Under the pieces are notes generated by a model. It did no database searches, was not told where the DNA came from, and worked only from the letters and a program-made list of their open reading frames with translations. Made by a program: the position numbers and the translations under genes. Positions 40,081 to 49,010 of a DNA stretch of 56,242 nt are shown in pieces (position 1 is the stretch's first letter; each line of letters starts with the position of its first letter). This stretch comes from Deinococcus indicus (GTDB lineage Bacteria > Deinococcota > Deinococci > Deinococcales > Deinococcaceae): the NCBI RefSeq assembly GCF_002198095.1, contig NZ_NHMK01000027.1, forward strand, positions 1-56,242, written 5' to 3'.

Positions 40081-41496
40081 TCATTGGCCCACCGTCACAC
40101 TAGCTTCGCGCCACCGTGCAGCCAGTTGGGGCACACCGACTGGCGCGAGGCCCGTGCGGGCCCTGGCGTCGCCCTGGATGTACAGCTGAGCGCTGACCCC
40201 GGTCGGTGCACCGATGAGCGATCCGAACAGGGTTAACGGGGCTGTCACGAGGAACTGATCCGTGATCACCGTCGCGTGGGTCCGCACGGTGCGAGTCGTC
40301 ACGGTCACCCTGGAGGCCTGAATGGACAGGGCGTCAGTGGACAGGTCTGACGTGCAGGAGTCGACCGAGCAACTGGTCTGCGTGTACATGAGATTCCCGT
40401 CCACCTTCGCGGCCCCCGTCACGACGAGGCTGAGTGATCGCGCCACGCTCGGCGCGTCAGGGTTGACGGGACGGATCACGACCTCCGACCCTGCGGGCGT
40501 AATGCCGATCGCGCCGTTCCACCCTGAGATGAGGGTGGCATTGCGCACGCTCCCTTCATGCAGGGCGCCGTCTGTCGTCCCGAGATACGTCGTGCAGGAG
40601 AAGAATGATACGCAGGCTCGGATGTACTGCTCACCGCTCGCCAGGACGCCGAGGTCGACGGTGCTGGCTACGATCGTGAGGCCTGACAGGCTGGGTGTGC
40701 TCATTGCGGCCGTTTCTCCCGCCTGACCCACGCTAAGGGTGCCGGTGAGTTCAGCCGGATGGGCGGGCGTGGGGAGGATGGACATGACGTTGGTGCGGGT
40801 GTCGGCGAGATTGACTTCAGCCGCGCCGACACATCCGGACGTGACGACCTGACAGTTGCTGGTACTGAGGGCCCCACTGAGATCCACCGTATCCCGCAGC
40901 GTCAGGCGGCCATCCACGTGTGCGTCCCCCTGGATGCGGACGCGTGAGTCGAGGGTGGTGTCGCCGGCGCTCAGCAGAGCGTAGGTGCTGGCAGGCGGCG
41001 CACCATACCGCGCGTTGAGCGTGCCTCGGCGAACGGTGGGACGACTCGGTGGTCCTGCCAAAAGGAAGAATTCGGCCTCCATGGACCACAGGTTCGCGCC
41101 CGTGCTGTTCAACTGGAGGACTGGAGCTGGTTGCCCAGCGGGCAACTCCGTACCGCACGCCGTGGAGGAGAAGTAGATCCGAATCTGGCTCCCGCTCCCG
41201 TCGATGTTCCGGGTGCACCACTCATCAACCTGGCGTTGCAACTGGCTTTGGATCTCTCCAGTGGCATATGAACTCGCGGCTGGTAGGGACCGGAGGAGTG
41301 TGCCTGCATTGGCTTCCAGGAGACGCTGACCGTAGGTCAGGGTATTCTGTTCCTGGATGCGAATGAGGGTTCCCCGCGCGACGGCGCGTGCGGTTCGGTC
41401 ACTGGTGTTGGCGGATTGCAGCATGGCGCCGCTGACGGCGGCCAGGATCACAAGGACGATCAGGACCCAGATAAGGGTGAAGCCTCTCGGTTGCAT
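40081..41496 (-). CDS. Prepilin-like surface protein without Glu5
   Basis: A 471-residue protein. The N-terminus MQPRGFTLIWVLIVLVILAAV has the prepilin peptidase site (RG/FTLI) and the hydrophobic helix, but Trp replaces the usual Glu at position 5. After a helix of ~60 residues, the rest is a long beta-rich body with paired Cys residues (SSTACGTEL, SFFSCTTYLG, TSCSVDSCTSD). It resembles minor pilins such as PilX-type proteins, where lack of Glu5 occurs at tip subunits. ATG 41496 has the promoter motif 29 bases upstream. Confidence 0.65.
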   Translation of the reverse strand: MQPRGFTLIWVLIVLVILAAVSGAMLQSANTSDRTARAVARGTLIRIQEQNTLTYGQRLLEANAGTLLRSLPAASSYATGEIQSQLQRQVDEWCTRNIDGSGSQIRIYFSSTACGTELPAGQPAPVLQLNSTGANLWSMEAEFFLLAGPPSRPTVRRGTLNARYGAPPASTYALLSAGDTTLDSRVRIQGDAHVDGRLTLRDTVDLSGALSTSNCQVVTSGCVGAAEVNLADTRTNVMSILPTPAHPAELTGTLSVGQAGETAAMSTPSLSGLTIVASTVDLGVLASGEQYIRACVSFFSCTTYLGTTDGALHEGSVRNATLISGWNGAIGITPAGSEVVIRPVNPDAPSVARSLSLVVTGAAKVDGNLMYTQTSCSVDSCTSDLSTDALSIQASRVTVTTRTVRTHATVITDQFLVTAPLTLFGSLIGAPTGVSAQLYIQGDARARTGLAPVGVPQLAARWREASVTVGQ

Positions 41497-41525
41497 GCTG
41501 TCAGCGTGGTGTGCGTGGGGGTGGC
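41497..41525 (-). promoter_or_regulatory. GTCACCCC promoter-like motif (GCCACCCC variant)
   Basis: GCCACCCC begins exactly 29 bases before the ATG at 41496, with CACGCT at -12 to -7. Confidence 0.55.
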
Positions 41526-41530
41526 GACGC

Positions 41531-42535
41531 TCACGGCATGGCGTGCGGGTGTACCGTCGGGCGCGGCGGGCTGGCCGGGTGCAGCGAATAATACGCGACC
41601 GGCCAGTTCTGGCTGGTCCGGTGTGTACAGGGCAGCAAGTCACGCGGGACGGCCGCGAGGGCCAGGGCAAGATGCCGGGCCTCCTGAGCGCCCCATTGGC
41701 CCTGGCTGACCGCCTGATAGTGGACGGTTGATCCGTCCGTGGCCCTGCCGTCCGGCTGGATGCGCTGAGTGGTCTGCCAACCCAGTTGCCAGGACGTCGT
41801 CCTGGTGAGGTAGGTGATGCTCCGGAGCGCACCACGCTCCTCCATGGTCTGTTGTATGCCGGGTCGGGGCAGATCCAGGACGAGGACCACCTCACCGATC
41901 GACGCTTCCGGGTGGGAGAGGTGGACGACAGTGGCGTTGTGATGCCCAGCCGGTACCTGTGCGTCCCACAGGATCGGGGTGGTGTGGGCACTCTGGCGGC
42001 GGCCGCGGATATCAGTGATCAGCAACCGCACGTGGGTCGGCAGCATGATCGGCACTGGTGCGGCGTACAGACAGGCCTCCAGGCCATCCCAGTAACCATC
42101 CTGGGGAACGTGGAGTGGGTACTGCGCCTTCATGTATGCGGCACTGTGAGCATCGCAGTGCGCCGAGAGGTCGTGCTGGTTCAGGACCTGCTCTGCCGGG
42201 CCGTACCACACGCCCTGGGAAGTCAGGATGGGTTGAGAGAGACGGACCTGCGGTCGTCCGCCCGCGCGATCCACGACCCAGGCGAGACGGGCTGCATCGA
42301 TGGTCTGTCGGAGCAGCTGCTCGGCGAGCGGGGATGCTGTCGGAGAATCGCGCGTCATGAGGTCAGCCACGGCCGCACCGACGACAGCGCGATAGAGGAG
42401 GCCATTGTGCAGGGTGTTCAGCGCGTACCGCTCCTGCAGATGCTGATTCAGGAGGGCGAGATCCTGCTGGCCGGGTTTGGGCGAGAAGGCCGCACTGTTC
42501 GGTCGGAGTGTGAGCGTACCCGCAGCGATATCCAT
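41531..42535 (-). CDS. Unknown 334-residue protein
   Basis: MDIAAGTLTLRPNSAAFSPK starts a soluble-looking mixed alpha/beta protein with no signal peptide. Segments include LTRTTSWQLGWQTTQRI and HVRLLITDIRGRRQSAHT. No family is recognised. I chose ATG 42535 because a GTCACCCC motif lies 30 bases upstream. A GTG at 42598 overlapping the upstream TAG is an alternative that would add 21 residues. Its position between a pilin-like and an exported-protein gene hints at a surface role. Confidence 0.5.
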   Translation of the reverse strand: MDIAAGTLTLRPNSAAFSPKPGQQDLALLNQHLQERYALNTLHNGLLYRAVVGAAVADLMTRDSPTASPLAEQLLRQTIDAARLAWVVDRAGGRPQVRLSQPILTSQGVWYGPAEQVLNQHDLSAHCDAHSAAYMKAQYPLHVPQDGYWDGLEACLYAAPVPIMLPTHVRLLITDIRGRRQSAHTTPILWDAQVPAGHHNATVVHLSHPEASIGEVVLVLDLPRPGIQQTMEERGALRSITYLTRTTSWQLGWQTTQRIQPDGRATDGSTVHYQAVSQGQWGAQEARHLALALAAVPRDLLPCTHRTSQNWPVAYYSLHPASPPRPTVHPHAMP

Positions 42536-42565
42536 GGTGTCCACCGTCCCATGCCGGGGGGTGAC
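42536..42565 (-). promoter_or_regulatory. GTCACCCC promoter-like motif
   Basis: GTCACCCC begins 30 bases before the ATG at 42535, with ACGGT at -12 to -8. Confidence 0.5.
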
Positions 42566-42597
42566 CACGTTTGTGTGGTGCCGTTTGTGGGAGATCA

Positions 42598-43470
42598 CTA
42601 ACGCAGATTGAGCTTGGCTGCCCGGTACTGCACGAAGGTGGCACTGCCCGGCAGCACTGTCCTGTCATTGAAGACCGGTTCGCTATAGACACGCAGATCC
42701 AGATCCGCTGCTCCCGCGGGGGCCTGAGTCAGAGGCACGGTCGCCGGGAATGCGGCGACGTTCAACCATTGCTCGTGCACCACCGCTCCCTGCCGGATCA
42801 GCCGTGCCGAGACCGTCGTCGCAGCTGGCAGAGTCCCGGTGAGCTGCAGCGCTCGCCCCTGCACGGAGCCCCTCACGCCCTGCACCAGACTGGCCGTCGC
42901 CGGCACAATGCCGCCTGTACTGAAAGCTGCCGCGAGGGCCACGTCGGCGGCTCTCACCTCCATGGTGACCGGCCCGGTCACCGGCAACGTCGACGCGAAA
43001 GCACTCATGCCGCCCAGCTGGAAGGGCGTGACCTGCAGGGGTTTCCCAATCACCTGGTCCCCCTTCTTCAGCGTGATCGTCATCTTCTCGGGACCTTTCC
43101 CGCTCGTGGTGCGTGCTCGAACCACAACGAATGGATGCAGGCCTGGCGCTGACGTGCCGGGCAGGAGTGTGCCCAGGCCGGGCATCACCTCCACACCGTG
43201 CGTCCGGACGTTCGCCTGGGCCTGTGTCACGCCCTCCCTCGCGGTGAGCGTTACGACAGTGCCGGTCGGCGTCAGACGTTTGACGATCAACGCGCCCCCA
43301 CTCACCTCGATCACGTCGGGGGCATTGCTGGTCACCGTTGCTGAGCGACTGTCCAGGATGGTCGTCAGGGGAATCCGACGGCCGACTTCGAGACTCTCGG
43401 GCAGACGGATCGTGAGGGCGTGTGCGGTGCAACTCAGGGCCAAAGCGGCCGCCAGGATATGCTTGTGCAT
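42598..43470 (-). CDS. Exported protein of unknown function
   Basis: A 290-residue protein with a signal peptide (MHKHILAAALALSCTAHALT). The mature part is beta-rich and Ig-like in character (TVVTLTAREGVTQAQANVRT, ALQLTGTLPAATTVSARLIR). No family is recognised; it may be a surface or periplasmic component for the neighbouring pilin-like proteins. ATG 43470 has the promoter motif 29 bases upstream. Confidence 0.55.
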   Translation of the reverse strand: MHKHILAAALALSCTAHALTIRLPESLEVGRRIPLTTILDSRSATVTSNAPDVIEVSGGALIVKRLTPTGTVVTLTAREGVTQAQANVRTHGVEVMPGLGTLLPGTSAPGLHPFVVVRARTTSGKGPEKMTITLKKGDQVIGKPLQVTPFQLGGMSAFASTLPVTGPVTMEVRAADVALAAAFSTGGIVPATASLVQGVRGSVQGRALQLTGTLPAATTVSARLIRQGAVVHEQWLNVAAFPATVPLTQAPAGAADLDLRVYSEPVFNDRTVLPGSATFVQYRAAKLNLR

Positions 43471-43499
43471 TTCTTGACCGTAACGAACCTAGGGGTGAC
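43471..43499 (-). promoter_or_regulatory. GTCACCCC promoter-like motif
   Basis: GTCACCCC begins exactly 29 bases before ATG 43470, with a strong TACGGT at -12 to -7. Confidence 0.65.
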
Positions 43500-43529
43500 C
43501 GCGAGGCCTCATGACCGGCGGGAGTTCAG

Positions 43530-43901
43530 TCACACACCGAAGATGAGCCGGACCGCTGCCTGCACTGGGGCATAGTCCTCTGGGTTCAATGTGCCCAGAT
43601 AGCGGGACACTCGTGAGGCATCAAGGGCTCGCGTCTGGTCCACCAGGGCGACCGAATGCACTCGCAGTCCACCGGCTCCGGCCCTCAGAACCGGGTAAAG
43701 ATGTGGGGCGTCTCTGACCCATGCCTGCTTCCGAAAGGTCGTCACTGGGGCAAGGATCAGCACGGGAAAACGCGGTCGCCCTGCATTGGTGGGCAGCCCG
43801 ACCAGAACGGCAGGCCGGGGGCCTTCTTGCTCATGGCCGCTGGGGTCGTGTTCGGGAAAGTCAGCCACGAACACTGCGCCGAACGTCAGGGCAACCGTCA
43901 C
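43530..43901 (-). CDS. MazF/PemK-type toxin
   Basis: A 123-residue endoribonuclease-type toxin. The motif order FVADFPEHDPSGHEQEGPRPAVLVG (described as D-x-P, then GHEQxGxRPxxV) followed by FPVLILAPVTT is the MazF/PemK signature. R and H residues for RNA cleavage appear in GPRPAV. It overlaps the antitoxin stop by ATGA. The toxin cuts single-stranded RNA when freed from its antitoxin. Length and motifs look intact. Confidence 0.85.
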   Translation of the reverse strand: MTVALTFGAVFVADFPEHDPSGHEQEGPRPAVLVGLPTNAGRPRFPVLILAPVTTFRKQAWVRDAPHLYPVLRAGAGGLRVHSVALVDQTRALDASRVSRYLGTLNPEDYAPVQAAVRLIFGV

Positions 43902-44274
43902 TCGCTCCCGATAGTGAGTTCGCCGTTTGGTCCCACCCGGACCGGCTCGCCCAGGGTATAGGGGTCTGCGCCACCCCAGTCATACGGCTCGAAGGCGCCG
44001 AGCCGTGAGGCGTCCCCGTCCAACCACGCCCGCGCTTCGCGGTCTGGGCCCGGCACGGTCACCGCTTGCAGCAGGTCGGCGGGGCTCACTGGCTCGCCGG
44101 TCAACTCCTCCAGTGTGCTTATGACTGCCCCCAGCGTGCCCAGATCAACGCGGCTCGCCTCACCGCGCGCGAGTGCATATACAGTGCGCTCGCTCACCCG
44201 TCCACGCGCCGCCTGAGCGAGCCGGTAAGCACTCAGGCCATGCGTAGCCAAGTATTGCCGCAGGGTGAACTGAA
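43898..44274 (-). pseudogene. Xre-type antitoxin, start displaced by a transposon
   Basis: The protein reads VQFTLRQYLATHGLSAYRLAQ, then an HTH of Xre type (ARGRVSERTVYALARGEASR) and a C-terminal tail with PVRVGPNGELTIG, typical of toxin binding. As found, the only near in-frame start is TTG 44251; the reading continues upstream to the transposon edge. Across the transposon, the right flank supplies ATG CGA TTA GTT CAG, giving MRLVQFTLRQYL. The gene was therefore cut at codons 3-4. Residual function from TTG is possible and would explain survival with an intact toxin. Confidence 0.75.
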
Positions 44275-44278
44275 CTAA

Positions 44279-45723
44279 TGGTAGTCCGTTGACTCGGGCA
44301 AAGTTTGCTGTCCTACACGGTATTCAGGCTACGTACATCGGGAGTGGTTGACCCTGGCCGACCTGATCCAGCAAGAGGAAGAGTGGCCGAGGTGGTCGCT
44401 CCGTGGAAAAGGCCCGCCAGGCTTGCCACACCCAGACGAACGGCTCCAACCACAATCGCACCTGATGCAGCAGCGTGCTCCACTTGGGCGGATGCCGTGC
44501 ATCCGCCCGCTGAGATGTCTCACCTTCGCCCCGAGGTGTGTGCTCGTTCCACCAGTGCAAAAAGCAAAACGCTGCGCACACCAGACTCCAATGTCGGCGA
44601 AGAGCCATGTCTGACCGGGCCTGACAGTGCGTCCACCCCAGATGCTGTTTCACCTCTCGGTACGCCTGCTCAATCCGGGGGCGCCGGGCATACAGCAGTG
44701 CCACCTCCAGTGAGGCCGCCGGAGGCACCGGGACGCGTCCCAGTGACCTGTCCTTCTCGCTCTCCCGAAAATTGGTGATGAGGTATTCCGTCGTCTCATG
44801 CGGCAGTTTGACTGGGTCAGGCGTCACCACAATCAGGCGAAGAGCGCGTCCAGGCCCGTACGGCCCACCGCTCACTTCTGCCCGCCAGAACACGCGTTCT
44901 GTACCGTCAGCGAACGTCCTCTTGAACGGCTGCCAGTCGGTTGGCACTGCCCGCAGCGCCAAGTCTTCCACCCCTCCAGGTTGACCCTGCTTATGCCACC
45001 ACGCATACGAACTCGGCAAAGACAGCACAAATGGGATCGCAGAGGTGAGCAGTGACTTCACGAACAGCTCGTTCCGCCCATACAGGCAATCCGCCACGAC
45101 CGCGCGGTACGGCCAATCATGCCGAACAGCCTCAATCAACTCCACCGCCAGTTGAGGCTTGGTGCGAAAAGCCGGGTCATTGGTCTTGCGCGGGAAGTGA
45201 TGCGCGGGCGTGTAGGGACGCAATTGCAGAGGGAAATAGGCCTGCGGCGTGTCATACAGCACGTGTACAGAGACGATGCCCGAGTCGACTTTGCCCAGGC
45301 TGCCCAGATACTGCCGCCCGACATGGGCGGTGTGGGTTCCGTACTTCCGGTCACCCGTCTCATCGATGACCAGAACAGCATCAGCTGAGGGTGCCGTTGC
45401 CGATCCGCGACGCATGAGCTCCAGACGAGCTTGATGGAGCTCATCCGGATTCCAGGTGCTTTCGGACAGGAACCATTGCAGTCGCTGAGCTGCTTTGTGC
45501 TGGCTTCCGGCCTTCCCTGGGGCTGTATGGGCGATGCCCGTCGCTGTTTTGTGTCGCTCGGTACCGAGGAGAAGTCCTTGCAGGTACAGGCGCAGCGCTT
45601 CGCGCTGCGTGGGCCGATGAAACACATGATCCAACTGGGTGCAGTAGGCGTCCAGTGGATCAGGCACCACGCGATCCTGGGTCATGATCCAGTGTGCGCT
45701 TTCGGCCAGTCAACGGACTACCA
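44279..45723 (-). mobile_element. IS701-type copy 1
   Basis: 1445 bp with inverted ends sharing TGGTAGTCCGTTGACT. It contains one complete transposase gene on the minus strand. Its length equals copy 2 after removing the IS630 insertion. Confidence 0.8.
44324..45685 (-). CDS. IS701-family transposase
   Basis: A 453-residue DDE transposase. The motif order LRLYLQGLL, AAQRLQWFLSESTWN, VLVIDETGDRKYGTHTAHVG (first Asp), YLGSLGKVDSGIVSV, VVADCLYGRN (second Asp) and PRIEQAYREVKQHLGW (Glu) is typical of IS701/IS4-superfamily enzymes. It is complete, with ATG 45685, and is probably the active copy. Confidence 0.88.
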   Translation of the reverse strand: MTQDRVVPDPLDAYCTQLDHVFHRPTQREALRLYLQGLLLGTERHKTATGIAHTAPGKAGSQHKAAQRLQWFLSESTWNPDELHQARLELMRRGSATAPSADAVLVIDETGDRKYGTHTAHVGRQYLGSLGKVDSGIVSVHVLYDTPQAYFPLQLRPYTPAHHFPRKTNDPAFRTKPQLAVELIEAVRHDWPYRAVVADCLYGRNELFVKSLLTSAIPFVLSLPSSYAWWHKQGQPGGVEDLALRAVPTDWQPFKRTFADGTERVFWRAEVSGGPYGPGRALRLIVVTPDPVKLPHETTEYLITNFRESEKDRSLGRVPVPPAASLEVALLYARRPRIEQAYREVKQHLGWTHCQARSDMALRRHWSLVCAAFCFLHWWNEHTPRGEGETSQRADARHPPKWSTLLHQVRLWLEPFVWVWQAWRAFSTERPPRPLFLLLDQVGQGQPLPMYVA

Positions 45724-45727
45724 ATAA

Positions 45728-45812
45728 GCCCCCAGGGGGCGGCCGCCCCTCACGGAGCGGCGGCACCCCTTCGCGCAGCGAAAGGGTGCATAAAGCGCGC
45801 GCTGCGCGCGCA
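45728..45812 (+). promoter_or_regulatory. Run of GC hairpins before a DUF3560 fragment
   Basis: Hairpins GCCCCC-A-GGGGGC (45728-45740), CACCCCTT/AAGGGTG (about 45763-45789) and GCGCGC/GCGCGC (45796-45812) lie before ATG 45838. Similar structured leaders precede plasmid genes in proteobacteria, which hints that this segment came from another plasmid. Confidence 0.5.
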
Positions 45813-45837
45813 CGTTCTTTCCAGGGGAGACCTGCCA

Positions 45838-46097
45838 TGCCACACACCGCCACGTACAACCAGGACAACGACAAACTCTACCTGTTCCCCGGCGAGCGCC
45901 TGACCGATGACGAGTACCAGCGCGTCACTACCTGCGGTCTGCGCTGGTTACGGAATGGCAGAGTCACACACGAGAGGCCTGCTGACCACACCAGTCACGA
46001 GCGCACAGGGCTCACTGGATTTTCAGAAGGGTTCGCGTCTTTGAGGCGATTGGACCGTACGAATACGTGCTGCTCACCATGCCCACCTGGCCGTTGA
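45838..46097 (+). pseudogene. DUF3560-protein gene, N-terminal fragment
   Basis: ATG 45838 opens MPHTATYNQDNDKLYLFPGE, which matches the conserved start of DUF3560 plasmid proteins (ATYSPEDNKLRLYxxxRLDxExYxRVKxxGFKW). The similarity runs to about residue 41 (RVTTCGLRWLRNGR) and then stops near 45963. The rest of the frame is unrelated sequence running into the 3' end of a converging gene. The fragment is therefore truncated, with GGGGAGA upstream as ribosome site. Confidence 0.65.
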
Positions 46098-46563
46098 TGC
46101 GCGCCGCTTTCGACGCCGTGAAGACCACCCGGTCCGTTGAAGGATCGTACCGGAAGCTTTCCCCCACAGCCGTCTGTAAGCCCAACGTACTGAGTCGGAA
46201 GAGCATCGTGCGCGTCCCATACACCCGGTCAAGCGCGAACACATCCTGCTCACTGCGCTGCCGGGTCAATTCACGCTGTACGAGCGCGTACACCGTGTTG
46301 CCCTTGCCGAAGTCTGCGCCGACAATCAGGTTGGTGGCCGGAAGGGCGGCGCGGCTCAGGATCAGCCGGGGCGCTTTGGGACCGGCCGGATCGAACCACA
46401 GGTTGAAATCAATCCCATTCCCCTGCTGAGCGGCGAACAGGGTGCCTGTCGCGGCTTCGCGAAAGACCTGACCGGGATGAACCGCTGGACTGGTGGACGT
46501 GGCGGCCTGCCCGGCAGAGCACAGGGTCAGGGTCAGCATGGTGAAGCGTAACAGGTTGAGCAT
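46012..46563 (-). CDS. Exported protein, paralogue of the M23 lipoprotein N-domain
   Basis: A 183-residue protein with a signal peptide (LLRFTMLTLTLCSAGQA). The mature part (LILSRAALPATNLIVGADFG, then QDVFALDRVYGTRTMLFRLST) matches the N-terminal domain of the neighbouring M23 lipoprotein (LNLDLPARTIIIGAAFKD ... RIFEVNLKTLNMRLVSD). It lacks the peptidase domain. It probably arose by duplication. Its 3' end overlaps the DUF3560 fragment. Confidence 0.6.
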   Translation of the reverse strand: MLNLLRFTMLTLTLCSAGQAATSTSPAVHPGQVFREAATGTLFAAQQGNGIDFNLWFDPAGPKAPRLILSRAALPATNLIVGADFGKGNTVYALVQRELTRQRSEQDVFALDRVYGTRTMLFRLSTLGLQTAVGESFRYDPSTDRVVFTASKAARINGQVGMVSSTYSYGPIASKTRTLLKIQ

Positions 46564-46642
46564 GGAAAGCACCTCAGGCAGAAACGGCCGATCGCTTGCG
46601 CGAGCCAGCCGTCAGGAGACGATGGGAGGAGGGCGGCCTGGA

Positions 46643-47773
46643 TCAGCAGGTGGCGGGACTGACGTTCGTTTCGTTCGGGAAGGAGGTGAGCGGGCAGGCG
46701 ACGCCGCCATACGTGGCTTTCATGGGGTAGGTGCTGCTGGCGACCTGCAGTGGACTGGTGCCATTGCGCAGCACAAAGTGCAGGTGCGCGTACGTCTGCC
46801 CGCCACTCTTGCCGACGTTGCCGATGTACTGACCTTCGTAAACATTCACGCCCGTGCTGACGACCCGCTTATCGAGGTGGGCGTACGCCGTGGTGAGACC
46901 GTTGGCGTGACGAACCGTGATGTACTCACCGTACCCGCTGCCGACGTTGGCGCTCTGCGTAACCTGGCCACTTGCTGCGGCCACGACGCCATCCCCGAGG
47001 TCCATGTCGCCACTGTCCCGGTTGAGATCAACGGCGTAGAGATCCTGACCCGTGTGGAACGACGACCCCGGCACGTTACGGGAGGCGAGCGTTTTGGGGA
47101 ATCGGAGGAACGGCGCCCCAGCCTGAGGGCGGAGTTGCTGAGCGGCCAAATCCCGCTGTCCGGCCTGCACCATGAGCGCCGCGAACTGCTTGGCTTCAGC
47201 GGTGTCTTCTCCGACCGCCTGGAAGCTCGTGCCCCCAGCCGCCCGGAACAGAGTGAGGTGGCTTTCCAGTTCACCGTCAGGAAGACGTTTCGGCGTGAGG
47301 GAGAAGTAACGCAGGGTGCCGTCCTTGTATGTGATGGAGTTGATTTCAATCCCTACGGGACGGTTCGCGCCCTCGTCGGACACCAAGCGCATGTTCAGCG
47401 TCTTGAGGTTCACCTCGAAGATGCGGTCCGTATCACCAGTCTCTGTGGCTGTACGGGCGGCCACGTACGCGGTCTGTTAGTCCTTAAAGGCGGCGCCGAT
47501 GATGATCGTGCGCGCTGGTAGGTCCAGGTTCAGGGTGCGGACGGCGCCTCGCGTGTCCAGATGCAGCTTGAAGTCAAGGAGCCCGTCGGCCATCTGACCC
47601 GTGAACAGGCGCGTTCCCTGGGTTTCGTCGAAGACGATCCCCGGTGTGACCTGGACACTCGGGGCGGTGGGGGCAGCAGCGTCTGGCGTGGTGGCGGGCG
47701 CGCTGGGCTGAGTGCGACCACAGGCAGCGAGCGTGAGGGTCAGCAGGACACTGGCACTGATCAGTCTGTTCAT
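46643..47773 (-). pseudogene. M23-type peptidase lipoprotein with an in-frame stop
   Basis: From ATG 47773: a lipoprotein signal (SASVLLTLTLAACGR), a domain ending RTIIIGAAFKD, then TAA (47477-47479). The same frame continues with QTAYVAARTATETGDTDRIF and goes on to a LytM/M23 domain (HTGQDLYAVDLN, VVAAASGQVTQ, GEYITVRHANGLTTAYAHLD, YAHLHFVLR). The paralogue at 46012 shows no break at the equivalent place, so the TAA looks like a mutation, unless read through. The downstream part could start at GTG/ATG-like codons near 47464 but would lack an export signal. Confidence 0.7.
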
Positions 47774-48281
47774 ATCAACCTCGTGAAAGTGACCCCAGGT
47801 GTTGGACGAGCGTGAGGTCAGGACGGAGCTTGAAGTTGTGCTCGTCGGTCATCACCATAGAAAAGACTTTCACTTCATTTCGCTGAGACTGGCTTGACGG
47901 ATTCAACTTATTCTGTATTTCCCTTTGTTTAAATTCTTCATGAAGTCCGGGAAGCCTATAGGACAGCTTTAAACATAAAAAGTGAAAGTTGATATGCGTT
48001 CCGATGAGCATTAGAAAATAACACTCATGAGCAGATTGCTGGCTAAATGAGAAAAAGCTACTTACCGGTTGAGTTGCCTGAGCCAAATCACTTGATATGT
48101 CTCACTTCAGCCGACGACGTAGGCCAGTTGGGTCACGAGGGTCAAGTCAACCCGTGTCGTGATGTGGTGAACTTGTGACCCATGGGTTATCACCTGTTTG
48201 GGTGTGCCGAACAGGGCAAGGCCGACCACTCCACCCGCCGCGCGGTTCTGGCAACTTAACCTCGGCGGAGCCGAAGAAGCT
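47774..48281 (+). other. AT-rich non-coding stretch
   Basis: No gene with convincing composition is found. The region 47850-48070 is markedly AT-rich compared with the window. It separates the exported-protein genes from the IS6-type transposase and may be foreign DNA. Confidence 0.4.
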
Positions 48282-48314
48282 CAGCAGGTCGCTTGATTCT
48301 CAAGCGACCTGCTG
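48282..48314. terminator. Perfect 15-bp stem-loop at the IS6 transposase end
   Basis: CAGCAGGTCGCTTGA pairs perfectly with TCAAGCGACCTGCTG around a 3-base loop. The transposase stop lies in the right arm. The perfect stem may block transcription entering or leaving the IS. Confidence 0.65.
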
Positions 48315-49010
48315 CATCACTTCTCGCCAGAGGCGAAGTGTCTCGGTCTGGTTGCGTCGCCTACGATCGGCGGAAACGGTTGTCCGGGTGTGGCGGTGAA
48401 GGTTCGAGACTCGGGCATGCAGGGCCAGGAATTCATGCGTTCTCTGTCGTCGTTTGAATCCCAGTTGACTTCGCTGCTGTTGCCGTGTGGGGCGATGCGA
48501 TTGCTCGACCAAGTTGTTGCCCCGGGCCGCGGACACGACCTGGACGTGCTCCACGCCGTGGAGCACGGGAAGTGCCCGAATGGCGGTGCCATAGCTCCAG
48601 AGCTTGTCAGTGTGAATGGCCTCCGGTACGTCGTATTCCCCGAGCAGGCGGACGAAAAAGGACCTGGCCGCTCGAGTATCGCGATGTTCCTGAAGCAGGA
48701 TGTCCAGCACAGCTCCATCGTCATCCACCGCCCTCCAGAGCCAATGCTTCTGGCCACCGACCTCGACGTATACCTCGTCCAAATACCATCGGGAACCCCG
48801 TCGGGGTTCCCGATGGCGCAGCTCCTCAGTGAGGAGGGGGGCAAACTTGATGTTCCATTGCCGCAGGGTTTCGTGACTGACTTGGATGCCGCGCTCGTGG
48901 AGCAGTTCTTGAACGTCCCGCTGGCTGAGTGGGAAGCGGTGGTACAGCCGCAGAGCGTAGCCGATCACGCTCAGGGGAAAACGGTGGCGGTAGGGCTTCC
49001 GGTCAGTCAC
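48300..49010 (-). CDS. IS6-family transposase
   Basis: A 236-residue DDE transposase. FPLSQRDVQELLHERGIQVSHETLRQW (an HTH) is followed by WYLDEVYVEVGGQKHWLWRAVD (first Asp), IHTDKLWSYG (second Asp) and NNLVEQSHRPTRQQQR (Glu). This is the IS6/IS26 pattern. It starts at GTG 49010, only 24 bases from the IS701 edge, so the upstream end of the element seems cut off. I found no matching terminal repeats. Confidence 0.82.
   Translation of the reverse strand: MTDRKPYRHRFPLSVIGYALRLYHRFPLSQRDVQELLHERGIQVSHETLRQWNIKFAPLLTEELRHREPRRGSRWYLDEVYVEVGGQKHWLWRAVDDDGAVLDILLQEHRDTRAARSFFVRLLGEYDVPEAIHTDKLWSYGTAIRALPVLHGVEHVQVVSAARGNNLVEQSHRPTRQQQRSQLGFKRRQRTHEFLALHARVSNLHRHTRTTVSADRRRRNQTETLRLWREVMQQVA

Noticed and set aside
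47775..48086. 103-codon minus-strand frame in the AT-rich stretch
   Set aside because: No ribosome site, no family resemblance, and composition unlike the exported-protein genes nearby.
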